A DNA stretch of 64,000 nt. It comes from Simplicispira lacusdiani (GTDB taxonomy: Bacteria; Pseudomonadota; Gammaproteobacteria; Burkholderiales; Burkholderiaceae_C). The position numbers were made by a program, and so were the translations under genes. Positions 38,621 through 46,899 of the stretch are shown here, one piece after another; positions within the stretch are counted from its first letter, which is position 1, and every line of letters starts with the position of its first letter. The notes beneath the pieces are model-generated. The model was given only the letters and a program-made list of their open reading frames with translations, was not told where the DNA came from and did no database searches. The stretch lies in the NCBI RefSeq assembly GCF_003604195.1, contig NZ_QXGR01000003.1, forward strand, positions 186,001 to 250,000. The letters run 5' to 3'.

Positions 38621-39211
38621 TCACACGCTACATCGCACCTGCGAGAAGGGCACCGGCGCGAACCGGGTGGCCTGCGCGGGCGAGGGGCGCAGCGTCTCGG
38701 TCACGAGCAGGTTCACCGCGTCGTCCAGGCGGGTGGCGATGTCGCGCCCCACGGCGTAGGCGCCTTCCGGGGTCACCGTCACCTGGGCATCGGTGGCATA
38801 GATGCCCGGCAGGATGTGCTTGGCACCGAGCGACTGGAGCACGGGCCGCAGCGCATAGTCCAGCGCCAGCATGTGGTGCGGGCTGCCGCCCGTCGCCAGC
38901 GGCAGCACGGTCTTGCCCTGCAGCGCGGTCTGCGGCAGCAGGTCGAGAAAGACCTTGAGCACGCCGCTGTAGGCGGCCTTGTACACCGGCGTTGACACCA
39001 CCAGCACCCGCGCCTGCGCCACCTGGGCCACGGCCTGGCTGATGCTGCGGTGGTGCGTGTCGGCCAGCAGCAGCGCCTGGGGCGAGAGGTCGCGGACATG
39101 GACGCGGTCCACGAGCGCGCCGCGTACCGTCAGGCGCTGGGCCACGGCGTCGAGCAAGGCGGCGGAGCGTGAGCGCTCCGAGGGGCTGCCGGCAATCAAC
39201 AGGGCGGACAT
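38621..39211 (-). CDS. ssuE: NAD(P)H-dependent FMN reductase (SsuE-like)
   Basis: Flavodoxin-fold reductase of 196 residues. LLIAGSPSERSRSAALLDAV is the phosphate-binding loop, VVSTPVYKAAYSGVLKVFLD the flavin site, and PLATGGSPHHMLALDYALRP the SsuE/MsuE signature. It supplies FMNH2 to the operon's monooxygenase. It is downstream of the second sulfate-binding gene on the same strand, separated by a repeat copy. Confidence 0.92.
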   Translation of the reverse strand: MSALLIAGSPSERSRSAALLDAVAQRLTVRGALVDRVHVRDLSPQALLLADTHHRSISQAVAQVAQARVLVVSTPVYKAAYSGVLKVFLDLLPQTALQGKTVLPLATGGSPHHMLALDYALRPVLQSLGAKHILPGIYATDAQVTVTPEGAYAVGRDIATRLDDAVNLLVTETLRPSPAQATRFAPVPFSQVRCSV

Positions 39212-39229
39212 GGGCTTCCTTTGGTTCAA

Positions 39230-39278
39230 CTTTGATAGCTGCCAGCGCTTGTGTGGCAAGCGCTAGAGGCCTGTTTGG
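39230..39278 (+). repeat. Dispersed ATAGC/AGCGCT repeat, best-preserved central hairpin
   Basis: TTTGATAGCTGCC is followed by AGCGCTT-GTGTGGC-AAGCGCT and AGAGGCCTGTTT. The 7-bp central stem is perfect. It lies between ssuE and the second sulfate-binding gene, both on the minus strand. Confidence 0.85.
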
Positions 39279-39281
39279 CTC

Positions 39282-40295
39282 TTATTTCCGGCTGTAGATC
39301 TGATCGAAGCTGGCGCCGTCGGCAAAGTGCTCCTTGGCCGCCTTGGTCCAGCCGCCAAAGGCGTCGTCGATGGTGAACAGGTTGAGCTTGGGGAACTGCT
39401 TGGCGTACTTGGCCTTGGCCTTCTCCGACACCGCCGGACGGTAGAAATGCCGGCCCGCGATGTCCTGGCCTTCTTCGGTGTAGAGGTACTTCAGGTAGGC
39501 CTCGGCCACGGCGCGCGTGCCCTTCTTGTCCACGTTCTTGTCCACCACCGTGACGGCGGGCTCGGCCAGGATGGAGAGCGAGGGGTAGACCACATCGACC
39601 TTGCTGCCGAACTCCTTCTCCAGCAGATAGGCCTCGTTTTCCCAACTGATGAACACATCGCCCTGGTTGCGCTGGGCAAAGGTGATGGATGAACCGCGCG
39701 CGCCGGTATCGAGCACGGGCACATTGGCATACAGCTTGGCGACGAACTCCTTGGCCTTGGCGTCCCCGCCGTACTTGCGCTTGGCGAACTCCCAGGCGGC
39801 CAGGTAGTTCCAGCGCGCGCCGCCCGAGGTCTTGGGGTTGGGCGTGATCACGCTGATGCCCGGCTTGACGAGGTCGTCCCAGTCGCGGATGCCCTTCGGG
39901 TTGCCCTGGCGCACCACCAGCACGATGGTCGAGGTGTAGGGCGCGCTGTTGTGCGGCAGGCGCTTCTGCCAGTCCTTGGCGATCCAGCCGCCGTTGGCGT
40001 GCAGCGCGTCGGTGTCGCCGGCCAGGGCCAGGGTGGCCACGTCGGCCTCCAGCCCGTCGATGATGGAGCGTGCCTGCTTGCCCGAGCCGCCATGGCTCTG
40101 CTTGATGGTCACGTCCTGGCCGGCCTGGGCCTTCCAGTGCCGCGCGAAGGCCTGGTTGAACTCCACGTACAGCTCGCGCGTCGGGTCGTAGGAAACATTG
40201 AGCAGGGTCACGCCCTGGGCCCAAGCCGATGCGGCGCCCAGGGTCAAAGCGGCGGCGGCCAGGGGAAACTTGATAAAGTGACGGCGAAGGTTCAT
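39282..40295 (-). CDS. sbp: Second periplasmic sulfate-binding protein
   Basis: A 337-residue binding protein paralogous to the one at 14945. The signal peptide is [19 protein letters not shown]. Motifs are [40 protein letters not shown] and [17 protein letters not shown]. It heads the organosulfur operon but has no dedicated permease here. It may feed CysTWA, or bind a related oxyanion such as thiosulfate. Confidence 0.93.
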   Translation of the reverse strand: MNLRRHFIKFPLAAAALTLGAASAWAQGVTLLNVSYDPTRELYVEFNQAFARHWKAQAGQDVTIKQSHGGSGKQARSIIDGLEADVATLALAGDTDALHANGGWIAKDWQKRLPHNSAPYTSTIVLVVRQGNPKGIRDWDDLVKPGISVITPNPKTSGGARWNYLAAWEFAKRKYGGDAKAKEFVAKLYANVPVLDTGARGSSITFAQRNQGDVFISWENEAYLLEKEFGSKVDVVYPSLSILAEPAVTVVDKNVDKKGTRAVAEAYLKYLYTEEGQDIAGRHFYRPAVSEKAKAKYAKQFPKLNLFTIDDAFGGWTKAAKEHFADGASFDQIYSRK

Positions 40296-40410
40296 TTTGG
40301 TGGTTCCGAAGGTTTTGTTGTGCGGTGAATGGATTCTGAAAGTCACCCTTCAAAACTGGAACTACTGTGTTTTCAGTTTTTAATTACCCAAACATCTAAA
40401 AGGCACCCCC

Positions 40411-40683
40411 ATGGCACGCATGGTTCAATGCATCAAGCTCGGCAAGGAAGCCGAAGGCCTTGATTTCCCCCCCTACCCCGGCGAGTTGGGCAAGCGCATC
40501 TGGCAGAGCGTGAGCAAGGAGGCCTGGGCCGGCTGGATCAAGCACCAGACCATGCTGGTGAACGAGAACCGCCTGAACCTGGCCGACGCGCGCGCCCGCC
40601 AGTATCTGGCGCGCCAGATGGAGCAGCACTTCTTCGGCGGCGGCGCCGACTCGGTGCAGGGCTACGTGCCTCCTACGAACTGA
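40411..40683 (+). CDS. Fe(2+)-trafficking / oxidative damage protection protein (YggX)
   Basis: A 90-residue cytoplasmic protein: [20 protein letters not shown] with the conserved Cys, then [20 protein letters not shown] and [14 protein letters not shown]. The family protects iron-sulfur clusters from oxidation. It is divergent from the second sbp gene and followed by a terminator. Confidence 0.95.
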   Translation: MARMVQCIKLGKEAEGLDFPPYPGELGKRIWQSVSKEAWAGWIKHQTMLVNENRLNLADARARQYLARQMEQHFFGGGADSVQGYVPPTN

Positions 40684-40704
40684 GCGCCGTTCTCCCGCTC
40701 CCGT

Positions 40705-40727
40705 GGCGCCCTCCGTGGCGCCTTTTT
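40705..40727 (+). terminator. Intrinsic terminator after the YggX gene
   Basis: GGCGCC-CTCCGT-GGCGCC followed by TTTTT. It ends 25 bp before the mnmC ATG at 40753, so mnmC needs a promoter overlapping or following it. Confidence 0.6.
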
Positions 40728-40752
40728 CATGGGCTTTTCCGCACCGCACACC

Positions 40753-42639
40753 ATGGCCGAAAGCATTGACTGGCTCGACGACGGCACCCCCTACAGCCCC
40801 CGCTATGGCGACCGCTACCACGGCGAACAAGGCATCGCGCAGGCGCGCGACGTGTTCCTGCACGGCTGCGGCCTGCCCCAGGCCTGGGCCGGCGCGCCGC
40901 AGTGGCGCATCCTGGAGACCGGCTTCGGCTTCGGGCTGAACTTCCTCGCCACCTGGGCCGCCTGGCGTGCCGACCCCCATCGGTCCACGCTGCTGCATTT
41001 CATCTCGCTCGAAGCCTGGCCGGTGTCCGCCGACGACCTGCTGCGCGCCGCCCGGCGCCACCCCGAGCTGCTGCCGCTGGCGCAGGAACTGCATGCGCAG
41101 TACTGGGGCCTGCTGCCCGGCGTGCACCGCCTGTGGCTGGACGGCGGGCGCGTGCTGCTGACGCTGTGCATCGGCGACGCGCAGGCGCTGCTGCGCCAGC
41201 AGTCTTGGGAGGTCGATTCGGTCTACCTCGACGGCTTCAGCCCGCAGAACAACCCCGACATCTGGAGCCTGGACACCCTCAAGGCCATCGCGCGCTGCTG
41301 CCACCGGGGCACGCGCCTGGCCACCTGGACCATCGCCCGCGCGGTGCGCGACGCGCTCGCGCAGTGCGGTTTCACGGTCGAGAAGGTGCCGGGCCTGCCA
41401 CCGAAGCGCGACAACCTGCAGGCCGTGTTCGACCCCGCCTGGGAGCCCCGCGCCCAGCCAGCCGAGGACGGCCCCCCGCCCTTCGCCGCGCCCGCGCGCT
41501 GCATCGTCATCGGCGCGGGCCTGGCCGGCGCCACCACGGCCGCCAGCCTGGCGCGGCGCGGCTGGCGCGTGCAGGTGCTCGATGCGGGCGACACGCCGGC
41601 CAGCGGCGCCTCGGGCCTGCCCGTGGGCCTGTTCGCGCCGCACCTCGCGGCGGATGACAACGTGTTCGCGCGCGTCTCGCGCGGCGGTGTGCGCGCCATG
41701 CTGCAGCAGTCGCAGGCGCTGCTGCGGGCGGGCGAGGACTGGAACCCCGCCGGCGTTCTGGAGCGCCGCCCCGCTGGCAAGACCGGCCTGCCGCCCGGCT
41801 GGCAGGACGGCCCCGGCGCCGACTGGAACCGGCCCGCCAGCCCCGAGACCCTGCGCGCCGCCGGCCTGCCCGAAGACACCACCGCCTGCTGGCATGTGCG
41901 CGCCGGCTGGGTGCGCCCGGGCCGCCTGGTGCGGCGCCTGCTGGAACAGCCCGGCATCGCGCTGCGCACCGGCAGCGCCGTGGCCGACCTGCGACGCACC
42001 GGCGACGGTGCCTGGCAGGCCCTCGATGCCACCGGCCAGGTGCTGGCCGAGGCCGAGGTGGTGGTGGTGGCCGCCGGCCCCGCCTGCAACCCCCTGATCG
42101 AGCGCGTGCGCGGCGCACGCCTGCCGCTGCAATCCGTGCGCGGCCAGCTGTCCTGGGGGCCCCAGCCCGCCGGGGTGCAAGGCCTGCCCCCCTTCCCGGT
42201 CAACGGCAACGGCGCCCTGGTGGCGCATGTGCCCGGCGCGGAAGGCCCGCTGTGGCACCTGGGCTCCACCTTCGACCGCGACGAAGAGCGCCTGCCCCTG
42301 CCGCCCGAGGAAGAAGCCGCCTCGCACACCACGAACTGGCAGCGCCTGCAGTCCCTGGTGCCCGCCGCCGTGCCCGCGCTGCGCCCCGCCTTCGAGGGCG
42401 GCGCCCCGCTGCACGCCTGGGCCAGCGTGCGCTGCACCTCGGCCGACCGGCTGCCCATCGTCGGTCCGGTGGACGCGCAGGCCCTGCCCGGCCTGTGGCT
42501 GTGCACCGCCATGGGCGCGCGCGGGCTCACCCGCGCCGTGCTGTGCGGCGAACTGCTGGCCGCGCGCCTGCAGGGCGAGCCGCTGCCGCTCGATGCCAAG
42601 CTGGCGCGCGCCATGGGCACGGAAAGGCTGCTGAAATAA
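40753..42639 (+). CDS. mnmC: Bifunctional tRNA modification enzyme MnmC
   Basis: A 628-residue two-domain enzyme completing mnm5s2U at the tRNA wobble base. The N-terminal methyltransferase domain (about 1-235) has WRILETGFGFGLNFLATW and YLDGFSPQNNPDIWS. The C-terminal FAD oxidoreductase domain (about 250-628) begins CIVIGAGLAGATTAASLARR and ends with the second FAD motif. The ATG at 40753 gives the usual MAESIDWLDDGTPYSPRYGD; an earlier ATG at 40729 lies next to the terminator hairpin and is less likely. Confidence 0.95.
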   Translation: MAESIDWLDDGTPYSPRYGDRYHGEQGIAQARDVFLHGCGLPQAWAGAPQWRILETGFGFGLNFLATWAAWRADPHRSTLLHFISLEAWPVSADDLLRAARRHPELLPLAQELHAQYWGLLPGVHRLWLDGGRVLLTLCIGDAQALLRQQSWEVDSVYLDGFSPQNNPDIWSLDTLKAIARCCHRGTRLATWTIARAVRDALAQCGFTVEKVPGLPPKRDNLQAVFDPAWEPRAQPAEDGPPPFAAPARCIVIGAGLAGATTAASLARRGWRVQVLDAGDTPASGASGLPVGLFAPHLAADDNVFARVSRGGVRAMLQQSQALLRAGEDWNPAGVLERRPAGKTGLPPGWQDGPGADWNRPASPETLRAAGLPEDTTACWHVRAGWVRPGRLVRRLLEQPGIALRTGSAVADLRRTGDGAWQALDATGQVLAEAEVVVVAAGPACNPLIERVRGARLPLQSVRGQLSWGPQPAGVQGLPPFPVNGNGALVAHVPGAEGPLWHLGSTFDRDEERLPLPPEEEAASHTTNWQRLQSLVPAAVPALRPAFEGGAPLHAWASVRCTSADRLPIVGPVDAQALPGLWLCTAMGARGLTRAVLCGELLAARLQGEPLPLDAKLARAMGTERLLK

Positions 42640-42644
42640 GTGAC

Positions 42645-42759
42645 CACCCCCTGTGCGGCTGCGCCGCTTCCCCTTTCTCACGCGCTATGCGCGGGAAGGG
42701 GGACGCCACCAGCGCGGCGGGGCGGCCCTTGCGTGGAGGCCGCTGGCCTGGGCCCCGCG
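42645..42759 (+). repeat. Second dispersed repeat family, copy 2
   Basis: ACCCCCTGTGCGGCTGCGCC, then CTTCCCCTTTCTC...GCGGGAAGGGGGACGCC, then GGCGGGGCGGCCCTTGCG and GGCCTGGGCCC. It starts 6 bp after the mnmC stop. Confidence 0.8.
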
Positions 42760-42794
42760 ACAGCAAAAGGCCAACAACCCGCGCCAATGCTCAT

Positions 42795-42848
42795 GCATAA
42801 GCTTATTCGCATAAGGGAAGCACGAAACAATCGTTTGTTTTCATATGC
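42795..42848 (+). promoter_or_regulatory. Candidate promoter/operator of the sulfate assimilation operon
   Basis: An AT-rich region with two direct GCATAAG repeats (42795-42801, 42809-42815) flanking an inverted CTTAT, then TTTTCATATGCG (42838-42849) ending about 21 bp before the permease ATG. The TTTCATATGC decamer also precedes sbp-cysTWA. It is a candidate CysB-type control region. Confidence 0.45.
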
Positions 42849-42869
42849 GAGCCGCCTACATTGGCGCCC

Positions 42870-43673
42870 ATGCATGATTTCGCGTTCATCTTTGCGGGCT
42901 TCGCTGTCGGCCTGATCGTCGGTCTCACGGGCGTGGGCGGCGGCTCGCTGATGACGCCCGTGCTCATCTTCTTCTTCGGCGTGAAACCCCACCTGGCCAT
43001 CGGCACCGACCTGCTGTTCGCCGCCTTCACCAAGCTCGGCGGCACCGTGAGCATGGCGCGCCAGCGCCTCGTGCCGTGGCGCGTGGTCGCGCTGCTGTGC
43101 TCGGGCAGCATCCCGGCGGCGCTGGGCTCGCTGTGGCTGCTGCACCGCATGGGCCCGGCCAGCGACCGCGTGCAGCACCTCATGACCACCACCCTGGGCG
43201 CCGCCCTGCTGCTGACGGCCGCCGCCATGCTCTACAAGGTGCTGGCCTTCTCGCCCAAGCACCAGGCCATCGAGCTGGCCGCGCGCCAGGCCAATGCCGC
43301 CAACGCCGCCGAGCCGCGCCACTGGAGCCTGCCGGTGCTGCTGGGCGCGGTGATCGGCACGCTGGTCACTTTCACCTCGGTGGGCGCGGGCGCCATCGGC
43401 GTCACCGTGCTGCTGCTGGTGTTCCCGCACCTGCCGCTGCCGCGTATCATCGCCGCCGACATTGCCTACGCCGTGCCGCTGACGCTGGTGGCCGGCCTGG
43501 GCCACGCCTCGCTCGGCTCGGTCGACTGGCCGCTGCTGGCGCAACTGCTGGCCGGCTCGCTGCCCGGCATCTGGCTGGGTTCGCGCCTGGTCTCCCGCAC
43601 GCCCGAGCGCGTCATCCGCTCGGCCCTCTCCGTGCTGCTCGCCTGGGCGGGCGCCAAACTGGTTTTGATTTAA
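42870..43673 (+). CDS. TSUP-family sulfite/anion exporter or permease
   Basis: Inner-membrane protein of 267 residues with about eight helices and two family half-motifs: FAVGLIVGLTGVGGGSLMTP and GTLVTFTSVGAGAIGVTVLL. The TSUP family moves sulfite, sulfoacetate or related anions. It is first in the operon before cysI with 26 bp between, so it probably handles excess sulfite or sulfate made by the pathway. Direction of transport is not known. The ATG at 42870 is preferred over a TTG at 42861. Confidence 0.88.
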   Translation: MHDFAFIFAGFAVGLIVGLTGVGGGSLMTPVLIFFFGVKPHLAIGTDLLFAAFTKLGGTVSMARQRLVPWRVVALLCSGSIPAALGSLWLLHRMGPASDRVQHLMTTTLGAALLLTAAAMLYKVLAFSPKHQAIELAARQANAANAAEPRHWSLPVLLGAVIGTLVTFTSVGAGAIGVTVLLLVFPHLPLPRIIAADIAYAVPLTLVAGLGHASLGSVDWPLLAQLLAGSLPGIWLGSRLVSRTPERVIRSALSVLLAWAGAKLVLI

Positions 43674-43699
43674 GTCTCGGCAAAGAGATTCTCCCCACC

Positions 43700-45538
43700 A
43701 TGTACCAATACACCGCCTTCGACCAACAGTTCATCCGGCTGCGCGCCCAGCAGTTCCGCGACCAGCTCGAACGCTGGCAGGCGGGCAAGCTCGCCGAGGA
43801 TGAGTTCCGCCCGCTGCGCCTGCAAAACGGCTGGTACGTGCAGCGCTACGCGCCCATGCTGCGCGTGGCCGTGCCCTACGGCGAGCTGTCCAGCCAGCAG
43901 CTGCGCGTGCTGGCGCGCGTGGCGCGCGAATACGACCAGCCCGACGCCGCCCTGCTGGCCGAGGCCCAGGCCACGCAGGAAAAGCTGGGCGACATCCCGC
44001 TGCACGATGGCCGCCGCATCGGCACCCAGCTCAAGTACGGCTACGGCCACTTCACCACGCGCACCAACGTGCAATACAACTGGATTCCGTTGACCAAGGC
44101 CGCCGATGTGATGGACCTGCTGGCCAGCGTGAACCTGCACGGCATCCAGACCAGCGGCAACTGCATCCGCAACATCAACAGCGACGCGCTGGCCGGCATC
44201 GCCGCCGACGAGATCGCCGACCCGCGCCCGTTCTGCGAGATCCTGCGCCAGTGGAGCACGCTGCACCCCGAGTTCTCGTTCCTGCCGCGCAAGTTCAAGA
44301 TCTCCATCGCCGGCGCGCGCGAGGACCGCGCCGCCCTGGGCTGGTACGACGTGGGCCTGCAGCTCGTGAAGAACGACGCGGGTGAACTCGGCTTCAAGGT
44401 GCGCGTGGGCGGCGGCATGGGCCGCACCCCCACCATCAGCCCGGTGCTGCGCGAGTTCCTGCCGTGGAACCAGCTCATGAACTACCTGGAGGCCGTGATC
44501 CGCGTCTACAACCGCTACGGCCGCCGCGACAATGCCTGGAAGGCGCGCATCAAGATCCTGGTGAAGGCCGAAGGCCAGGCCTACATCGACCAGGTGGACG
44601 AGGAGTTCCGCCAGATCGTCGAAGTGGAAGGCGGCCCGCACACCATCACCCAGGCCGAACTCGACCGCGTGACGGCCTCGTTCCAGGAGCCCCAAATCGA
44701 CCTGGCCCCCTCCGACGCCGAAGCCGAAACCCTGGCCCTGCTGCGCGCCACCACCGAGAGCGATGCCGAATTCGGCCGCTGGCTGGCGCGCAACGTGCTG
44801 CCGCACCGCAACCCGCAGCTGCGCGCCGTGGTGCTGTCGTTCAAGCGCCTGGGCCATGCGCCCGGCGACGCCACGGCCGAGCAGATGGAGGCCGCCGCCG
44901 ACCTGGCCGACCGCTTCTCCGCCGGCGAGCTGCGCGTGACGCACGAGCAGAACCTGCTGCTGCCCTGGGTGCGCCGCGACCAGCTGCCCGCGCTGTACAA
45001 GGCCGCGCGCGCGCTGGGCCTGGCCAAGCCCAACATCGGCCTGCTGACCGACATGATCGCCTGCCCCGGCGGCGACTTCTGCTCGCTGGCCAACGCCCGC
45101 TCGCTGCCCATCGCCGAAGCCATCACCGAGCGCTACCAGGACCTCGACGAGCTGTTCGACCTGGGCGAAATCGACCTGCACATCAGCGGCTGCATCAACA
45201 GCTGCGGCCACCACCACAGCGGCCACATCGGCATCCTGGGCGTGGACAAGGACGGCAAGGAGTGGTACCAGATCACGCTGGGCGGCGCCGACGGCTCCAA
45301 CCTCTCGGGCCCGGCCTCGCCCGGCAAGATCATCGGCCCCTCGTTCAGCGCCGCCGAGGTGCCGGGCGTGATCGAGGCCCTGCTGACCACCTACCGCGCC
45401 CAGCGCCAGCAACTGCCCGACGCCTCGCAGGGCCCGAAGTACGAGCACTTCATCGACACGGTGCGCCGCGTGGGCATCGAACCGTTCAAGGCCGCCGCCA
45501 ACGCCGTGCGCCTGCCCGCCGAGGCCCTCACGGCCTGA
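43700..45538 (+). CDS. cysI: Assimilatory sulfite reductase hemoprotein (nitrite/sulfite reductase family)
   Basis: Siroheme and [4Fe-4S] enzyme reducing sulfite to sulfide, 612 residues. It has two ferredoxin-like and two catalytic domains. The cluster/siroheme ligands are in CPGGDFC and CINSCGHH (CX5C...CX3C), and TSGNCIRNIN and YGYGHFTTRTNVQYN belong to the siroheme pocket. No flavoprotein subunit cysJ is nearby, so electrons may come from the ferredoxin and reductase genes at 49308 and 49798. The start at 43700 gives a normal N-terminus. It is followed by the DUF934 gene after 18 bp. Confidence 0.94.
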   Translation: MYQYTAFDQQFIRLRAQQFRDQLERWQAGKLAEDEFRPLRLQNGWYVQRYAPMLRVAVPYGELSSQQLRVLARVAREYDQPDAALLAEAQATQEKLGDIPLHDGRRIGTQLKYGYGHFTTRTNVQYNWIPLTKAADVMDLLASVNLHGIQTSGNCIRNINSDALAGIAADEIADPRPFCEILRQWSTLHPEFSFLPRKFKISIAGAREDRAALGWYDVGLQLVKNDAGELGFKVRVGGGMGRTPTISPVLREFLPWNQLMNYLEAVIRVYNRYGRRDNAWKARIKILVKAEGQAYIDQVDEEFRQIVEVEGGPHTITQAELDRVTASFQEPQIDLAPSDAEAETLALLRATTESDAEFGRWLARNVLPHRNPQLRAVVLSFKRLGHAPGDATAEQMEAAADLADRFSAGELRVTHEQNLLLPWVRRDQLPALYKAARALGLAKPNIGLLTDMIACPGGDFCSLANARSLPIAEAITERYQDLDELFDLGEIDLHISGCINSCGHHHSGHIGILGVDKDGKEWYQITLGGADGSNLSGPASPGKIIGPSFSAAEVPGVIEALLTTYRAQRQQLPDASQGPKYEHFIDTVRRVGIEPFKAAANAVRLPAEALTA

Positions 45539-45553
45539 GCCCCCGAAGGAATC

Positions 45554-45606
45554 ACTATGAAAATCATAGCTGCCAGCGCCCATCAGAAGGCCGCAGAAGG
45601 CCAAAA
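45554..45606 (+). repeat. Dispersed repeat copy fused to the DUF934 gene start
   Basis: ACTAT-GAAAATC-ATAGC then TGCCAGCGCCCATCAGAAGG and CAGAAGGCCAAAAC. The ATG of the DUF934 gene lies inside the leading stem, so the first 16 codons are encoded by the element. Confidence 0.6.
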
Positions 45607-45937
45607 CATCATTGAACTGCCGAACGACGCCGACCCCCTGGCGCTGGACCTCACGGGCGTCACGCGCATCGACCTGCACTTCCCCAAGTTCAGCGACGGC
45701 CGCGCCTTCAGCCAGGCGCGCCTGCTGCGCCAGCGCTGCAAGTTCACGGGCGAGATCCGCGCCACCGGCGACGTGCTGATCGACCAACTGGTGCAGATGG
45801 CCCGCTGCGGCTTCGACGTGGCCGTGCTGCGCGAGGGCGTGGACCTGGCCGACGCGCAGCGCCAGTTCGACCGCTTCAGCGCCTTCTACCAGGGCGACGC
45901 ACTGCAGCCGCAGCCCCACTTCGCGAGGCCCGCATGA
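45557..45937 (+). CDS. DUF934 protein of the sulfate-reduction operon
   Basis: A 126-residue cytoplasmic protein. DLTGVTRIDLHFPKFSDGRA, FSQARLLRQRCKFTGEIRAT and GDVLIDQLVQMARCGFD match DUF934, a family consistently placed between sulfite reductase and APS reductase genes in proteobacteria. Function is unknown; a role in sulfite reductase electron transfer or assembly has been suggested only from context. Its first residues (MKIIAASAHQKAAEGQN) come from a repeat element and are unlikely to be conserved. It overlaps cysH by 4 bp (ATGA). Confidence 0.88.
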   Translation: MKIIAASAHQKAAEGQNIIELPNDADPLALDLTGVTRIDLHFPKFSDGRAFSQARLLRQRCKFTGEIRATGDVLIDQLVQMARCGFDVAVLREGVDLADAQRQFDRFSAFYQGDALQPQPHFARPA

Positions 45938-46788
45938 CCGGCGCCACCTCCTCCTTGCTGGGCGGGCGCGGCGCGCCGGCCAAGGCCACCGAACTCAACG
46001 CCCGCGCCAGCAGCGACTTCGCCGCCAAGCTGGCCGAGACGCAGGCCCTGCTGCGCCAGGCCGCCGCGCTGGGCGAGGTAACGCAGGCCTCCAGCCTGGG
46101 CGCCGAGGACGTGGTCATCACCCACCTCATCAACGCGCTGGCGCTCGACATCCCCGTGTTCGTGCTGGAAACCGGCGCGCTGCACACCGAGACCCTGGCG
46201 CTGCTGGAGCGCACGCAGGCCCACTCGCGCGCGCCGGTGCAGGTATACCGCCCACAGCACGAGGCCGTGATCCACTTCATCCGCGACCACGGCCAGGACG
46301 CGATGTACCGCAGCATCGAGCTGCGCAAGGCCTGCTGCCACATCCGCAAGATGGAGCCGCTGGCGCGCGCGCTGGCCGGCAAGAAGGGCTGGATCACCGG
46401 CCTGCGCCGCGAGCAGTCCACCGCCCGCGCCGACGTGCCGCTACAGGACACCAGCGAAGTCGCCACCAAGGGGCTGACCAAGTTCAACCCGCTGGCCAAC
46501 TGGACCTGGGGCGACGTGTGGCATTACATCGCCGAGAACGGCGTGGACTACAACCCGCTGCACGACCAGTTCTTCCCCAGCATCGGCTGCGCGCCCTGCA
46601 CCCGCGCCGTGACGCTGGGCGAGGACTTCCGCTCCGGCAGATGGTGGTGGGAAAGCGAGGATGCGAAGGAATGCGGCTTGCACGTCAAGTCGCATTCCGG
46701 TGCGGCAGCACCGGCGGCGCAAGCCGCTGCATCCGAAGCTTCGGCGCAGGCTCATGCCGCCGCAGGCGGCGTGAAGGTCACGCAGTGA
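45934..46788 (+). CDS. cysH: Adenylyl-sulfate (APS) reductase with extended C-terminus
   Basis: Reduces APS to sulfite using thioredoxin or glutathione, 284 residues. The [4Fe-4S]-type Cys pairs KACCH and CAPC mark it as an APS rather than PAPS reductase, and the catalytic Cys lies in AKECGLHVK near residue 250. The family normally ends just after this motif. Here about 33 extra residues follow, Ala-rich (SGAAAPAAQAAASEASAQAH). They are encoded by a palindrome-rich insertion flanked by 23-bp direct repeats; the second repeat, after the present stop and in another frame, still encodes EAAKECGLHVKK and a stop. The catalytic core is intact. Confidence 0.93.
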   Translation: MTGATSSLLGGRGAPAKATELNARASSDFAAKLAETQALLRQAAALGEVTQASSLGAEDVVITHLINALALDIPVFVLETGALHTETLALLERTQAHSRAPVQVYRPQHEAVIHFIRDHGQDAMYRSIELRKACCHIRKMEPLARALAGKKGWITGLRREQSTARADVPLQDTSEVATKGLTKFNPLANWTWGDVWHYIAENGVDYNPLHDQFFPSIGCAPCTRAVTLGEDFRSGRWWWESEDAKECGLHVKSHSGAAAPAAQAAASEASAQAHAAAGGVKVTQ

Positions 46789-46837
46789 CCGGCCGAAGCC
46801 ACGACGAGGCGGCCAAGGAATGCGGCTTGCACGTCAA
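46666..46837 (+). repeat. 149-bp insertion/duplication unit with 23-bp direct repeats at the cysH 3' end
   Basis: The same 23 bp (starting AAGGAATGCGGCTTGC) occurs at 46666-46688 and 46815-46837. Between them lie three palindromes: CCGGTGC-GGCA-GCACCGG (46697-46714), CGAAGCTTCG (46734-46743) and GCCGCC-GCA-GGCGGC (46756-46770). The unit length of 149 bp shifts the frame and gives CysH a new tail. Confidence 0.75.
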
Positions 46838-46840
46838 AAA

Positions 46841-46885
46841 ATGATAGCTGCCAGCGCTTTACACATAAGCCTCAGAGCCGAATTT
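46841..46885 (+). repeat. Dispersed ATAGC/AGCGCT repeat copy
   Basis: ATGATAGCTGCC is followed by AGCGCTT-TACACAT-AAGCCTC, then AGAGCCGAATTTG. It lies between the cysH insertion and cysD, and begins 4 bp after the second 23-bp repeat. Confidence 0.75.
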
Positions 46886-46899
46886 GACTGAGAAAAACC

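Noticed and set aside
46666..46837. cysH tail as a simple tandem duplication of the gene end
   Set aside because: Only 23 bp are identical; most of the 149-bp unit is unrelated to upstream cysH and is palindrome-rich, so insertion with a repeated border fits better, though the mechanism is open.
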